DNA from: Candidatus Kaiserbacteria bacterium
GTDB taxonomy: Bacteria; Patescibacteriota; Minisyncoccia; Phycocordibacterales; UBA2100
Reading direction: 5' to 3'
Assembly: GCA_024654165.1 (NCBI GenBank)
Contig: JANLIP010000101.1
Location: 1 to 12,716 of the forward strand
DNA: 12,716 nucleotides
The position numbers and the translations under genes are program-made. The notes under the pieces are model-generated. The model was not told where the DNA came from and did no database searches. It saw nothing but the letters and a program-made list of their open reading frames with translations. Of this stretch, positions 11,729 through 12,716 are shown piece after piece (position 1 is the first letter of the stretch; every line of letters begins with the position of its first letter).

Positions 11729-12716
11729 CTATTCCACCGCCTCCACAGATGCGCCGAGTTCCTGCAGACGCTCGTGAAGCCTTTCGTATCCGCGGTTTAT
11801 CGGATATACGTTGCGAAGTATTGATTCCCCTTCCGCCGCTAACATTCCTATCAAAATAATGGTCGCGGGGCGAAGCGCGGGCGGGGCCTCAATATCTGCG
11901 GCATGCAGGGGCGTCGGGCCATCAATGAAGACGCGGTGCGGGTCGGCCAAAAGCATATTGGCGCCGAGCTTTTTCATTTCCATATAATAGATGGCGCGAT
12001 TTTCATAAACCCAATCGTGGATTAAGGTCCGCCCCTCAGCCTGCGTTGCGACTGGCACAAAGAACGGGAGATTATCAATATTTATACCCGGGTACGGGCG
12101 TGGAGCAATTTTCTCGGGCGGTGCAGTAAGCTTGGAGGGAAACATTGTCACGTCGGCCAATACCGTCCGGCCGTTGTCCGCCAAGTATTTGGCGCCATAC
12201 TCGTACTTCTGACTCATTTGCCCGAGCGTAACAAGTTCCAATTCAAGAAAATCAAAAGGACAGCGCTTGATGGTAATTTCGGAACCGGTAGTTGCCGCAA
12301 GCGAAATGAAGAACATGGACTCAATCGGGTCCTCGCTCGGATAGATAACAACATCCCTGTTTATTTCATCCACGCCGTGCACCGTGAGCGTAGAGGTCCC
12401 TATTCCTTCAACTTTCACTCCGCACACTTCCAAGAATGTGCAGAGGTCTTGCACCATGTAATTGGCGCTCGCGTATTTAATTATGGTTTTGCCGGGAATT
12501 TTTGCCGCCGCCATGAGGACGCTCTCTGTCCCCGTGTCGCTGGATTCATACATCGCCACCTCGCCCGAAGTCTTCTCTTTGGAAGAAACTTTGTACATGC
12601 CTTCCGAGCCCTTCAATATCTGGATTCCCAGAGCGCCGAGTGCTTGGATGTGAGGCATCATTGTCCGCCCGCCCAAATTGCATCCGCCCGGAAGAGGCAA
12701 TTCAAATGTTTCAAAT
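11729..12716 (-). CDS. murA: UDP-N-acetylglucosamine 1-carboxyvinyltransferase (MurA); 5' end outside window
   Basis: The first committed step of peptidoglycan synthesis, adding enolpyruvate from PEP to UDP-GlcNAc. 328 residues are visible and the frame runs off the window edge; the TTG near 12700 is internal. Seen: PLPGGCNLGGR, holding the catalytic and fosfomycin-reactive Cys (Cys115 in E. coli) and the Arg after it. Further along are YPGINIDNLPFF with the catalytic Asp (Asp305), VYENRAIYYMEMKKLGA with Arg331, ADIEAPPALRPATIILIGMLAAEG, and PINRGYERLHERLQELGA with Arg397. The usual RP after GG/A is RT here. The catalytic set is complete and the Cys is retained, so it should be fosfomycin-sensitive by family knowledge. 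The next gene begins one base after its stop. Confidence 0.93.
   Translation of the reverse strand, partial: FETFELPLPGGCNLGGRTMMPHIQALGALGIQILKGSEGMYKVSSKEKTSGEVAMYESSDTGTESVLMAAAKIPGKTIIKYASANYMVQDLCTFLEVCGVKVEGIGTSTLTVHGVDEINRDVVIYPSEDPIESMFFISLAATTGSEITIKRCPFDFLELELVTLGQMSQKYEYGAKYLADNGRTVLADVTMFPSKLTAPPEKIAPRPYPGINIDNLPFFVPVATQAEGRTLIHDWVYENRAIYYMEMKKLGANMLLADPHRVFIDGPTPLHAADIEAPPALRPATIILIGMLAAEGESILRNVYPINRGYERLHERLQELGASVEAVE

Noticed and set aside
1..12716. CRISPR array, insertion sequence, integrase, toxin-antitoxin or prophage genes
   Set aside because: No regularly spaced repeats, transposase, recombinase or phage motifs were seen; the only mobile-type signals are the palindromes and the tRNA 3'-end copy.

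Overview
The window looks like an accessory-rich stretch of a small-genome bacterium, most likely Candidatus Patescibacteria (CPR), Parcubacteria-like. This placement is an inference. It rests on the long-loop form of PurN, the CofE-like ligase without other F420 genes, the C-terminally anchored alpha/alpha-toroid surface protein, sparse Shine-Dalgarno signals and very tight gene packing. The code is the standard bacterial one, with TGA used as stop. Roughly half the bases are G+C.

Left part (1-3660): the 3' end of a surface protein with prenyltransferase/squalene-cyclase-like repeats on the + strand. Its last 18 bases overlap, tail to tail, a minus-strand operon read yhhQ -> cofE-like -> argF (queuosine-precursor transporter, F420-0:gamma-glutamyl ligase-like protein, ornithine carbamoyltransferase).

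Middle (3680-7430): a tRNA-Leu(CAG) with its own promoter, and a 20-bp copy of its 3' end 149 bp away. A perfect 36-bp palindrome follows. Next comes a complete-looking riboflavin operon on the minus strand (ribE-ribH-ribA-ribD) in which start and stop codons overlap. It is preceded by a sigma70-type promoter, an FMN riboswitch starting almost at +1, and an intrinsic terminator. Eight bases of the aptamer's 5' strand can pair with the terminator, which suggests the switching mechanism. A 49-codon ORF lies in the leader between terminator and ribE. RibB is not in this window.

Right part (7500-12716): two small, adjacent, His-containing membrane proteins (+). Then two unrelated GAR transformylases face away from each other: folate-dependent PurN (-) and formate/ATP-dependent PurT (+). 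Last is a minus-strand pair, murA (5' end outside the window) followed one base later by an unannotated protein. That protein has one hydrophobic segment and the paired GX2H motifs of the TraB/TIKI/EreA-ChaN superfamily.

The most unusual signal is a set of three perfect or near-perfect palindromes (36, 42 and 38 bp, with 0-2 nt spacers) of different sequence. Two are intergenic. The 42-bp one lies inside purN, fills exactly 14 codons in frame, and looks like an insertion in a surface loop, comparable in concept to the palindromic elements found in Rickettsia genes.
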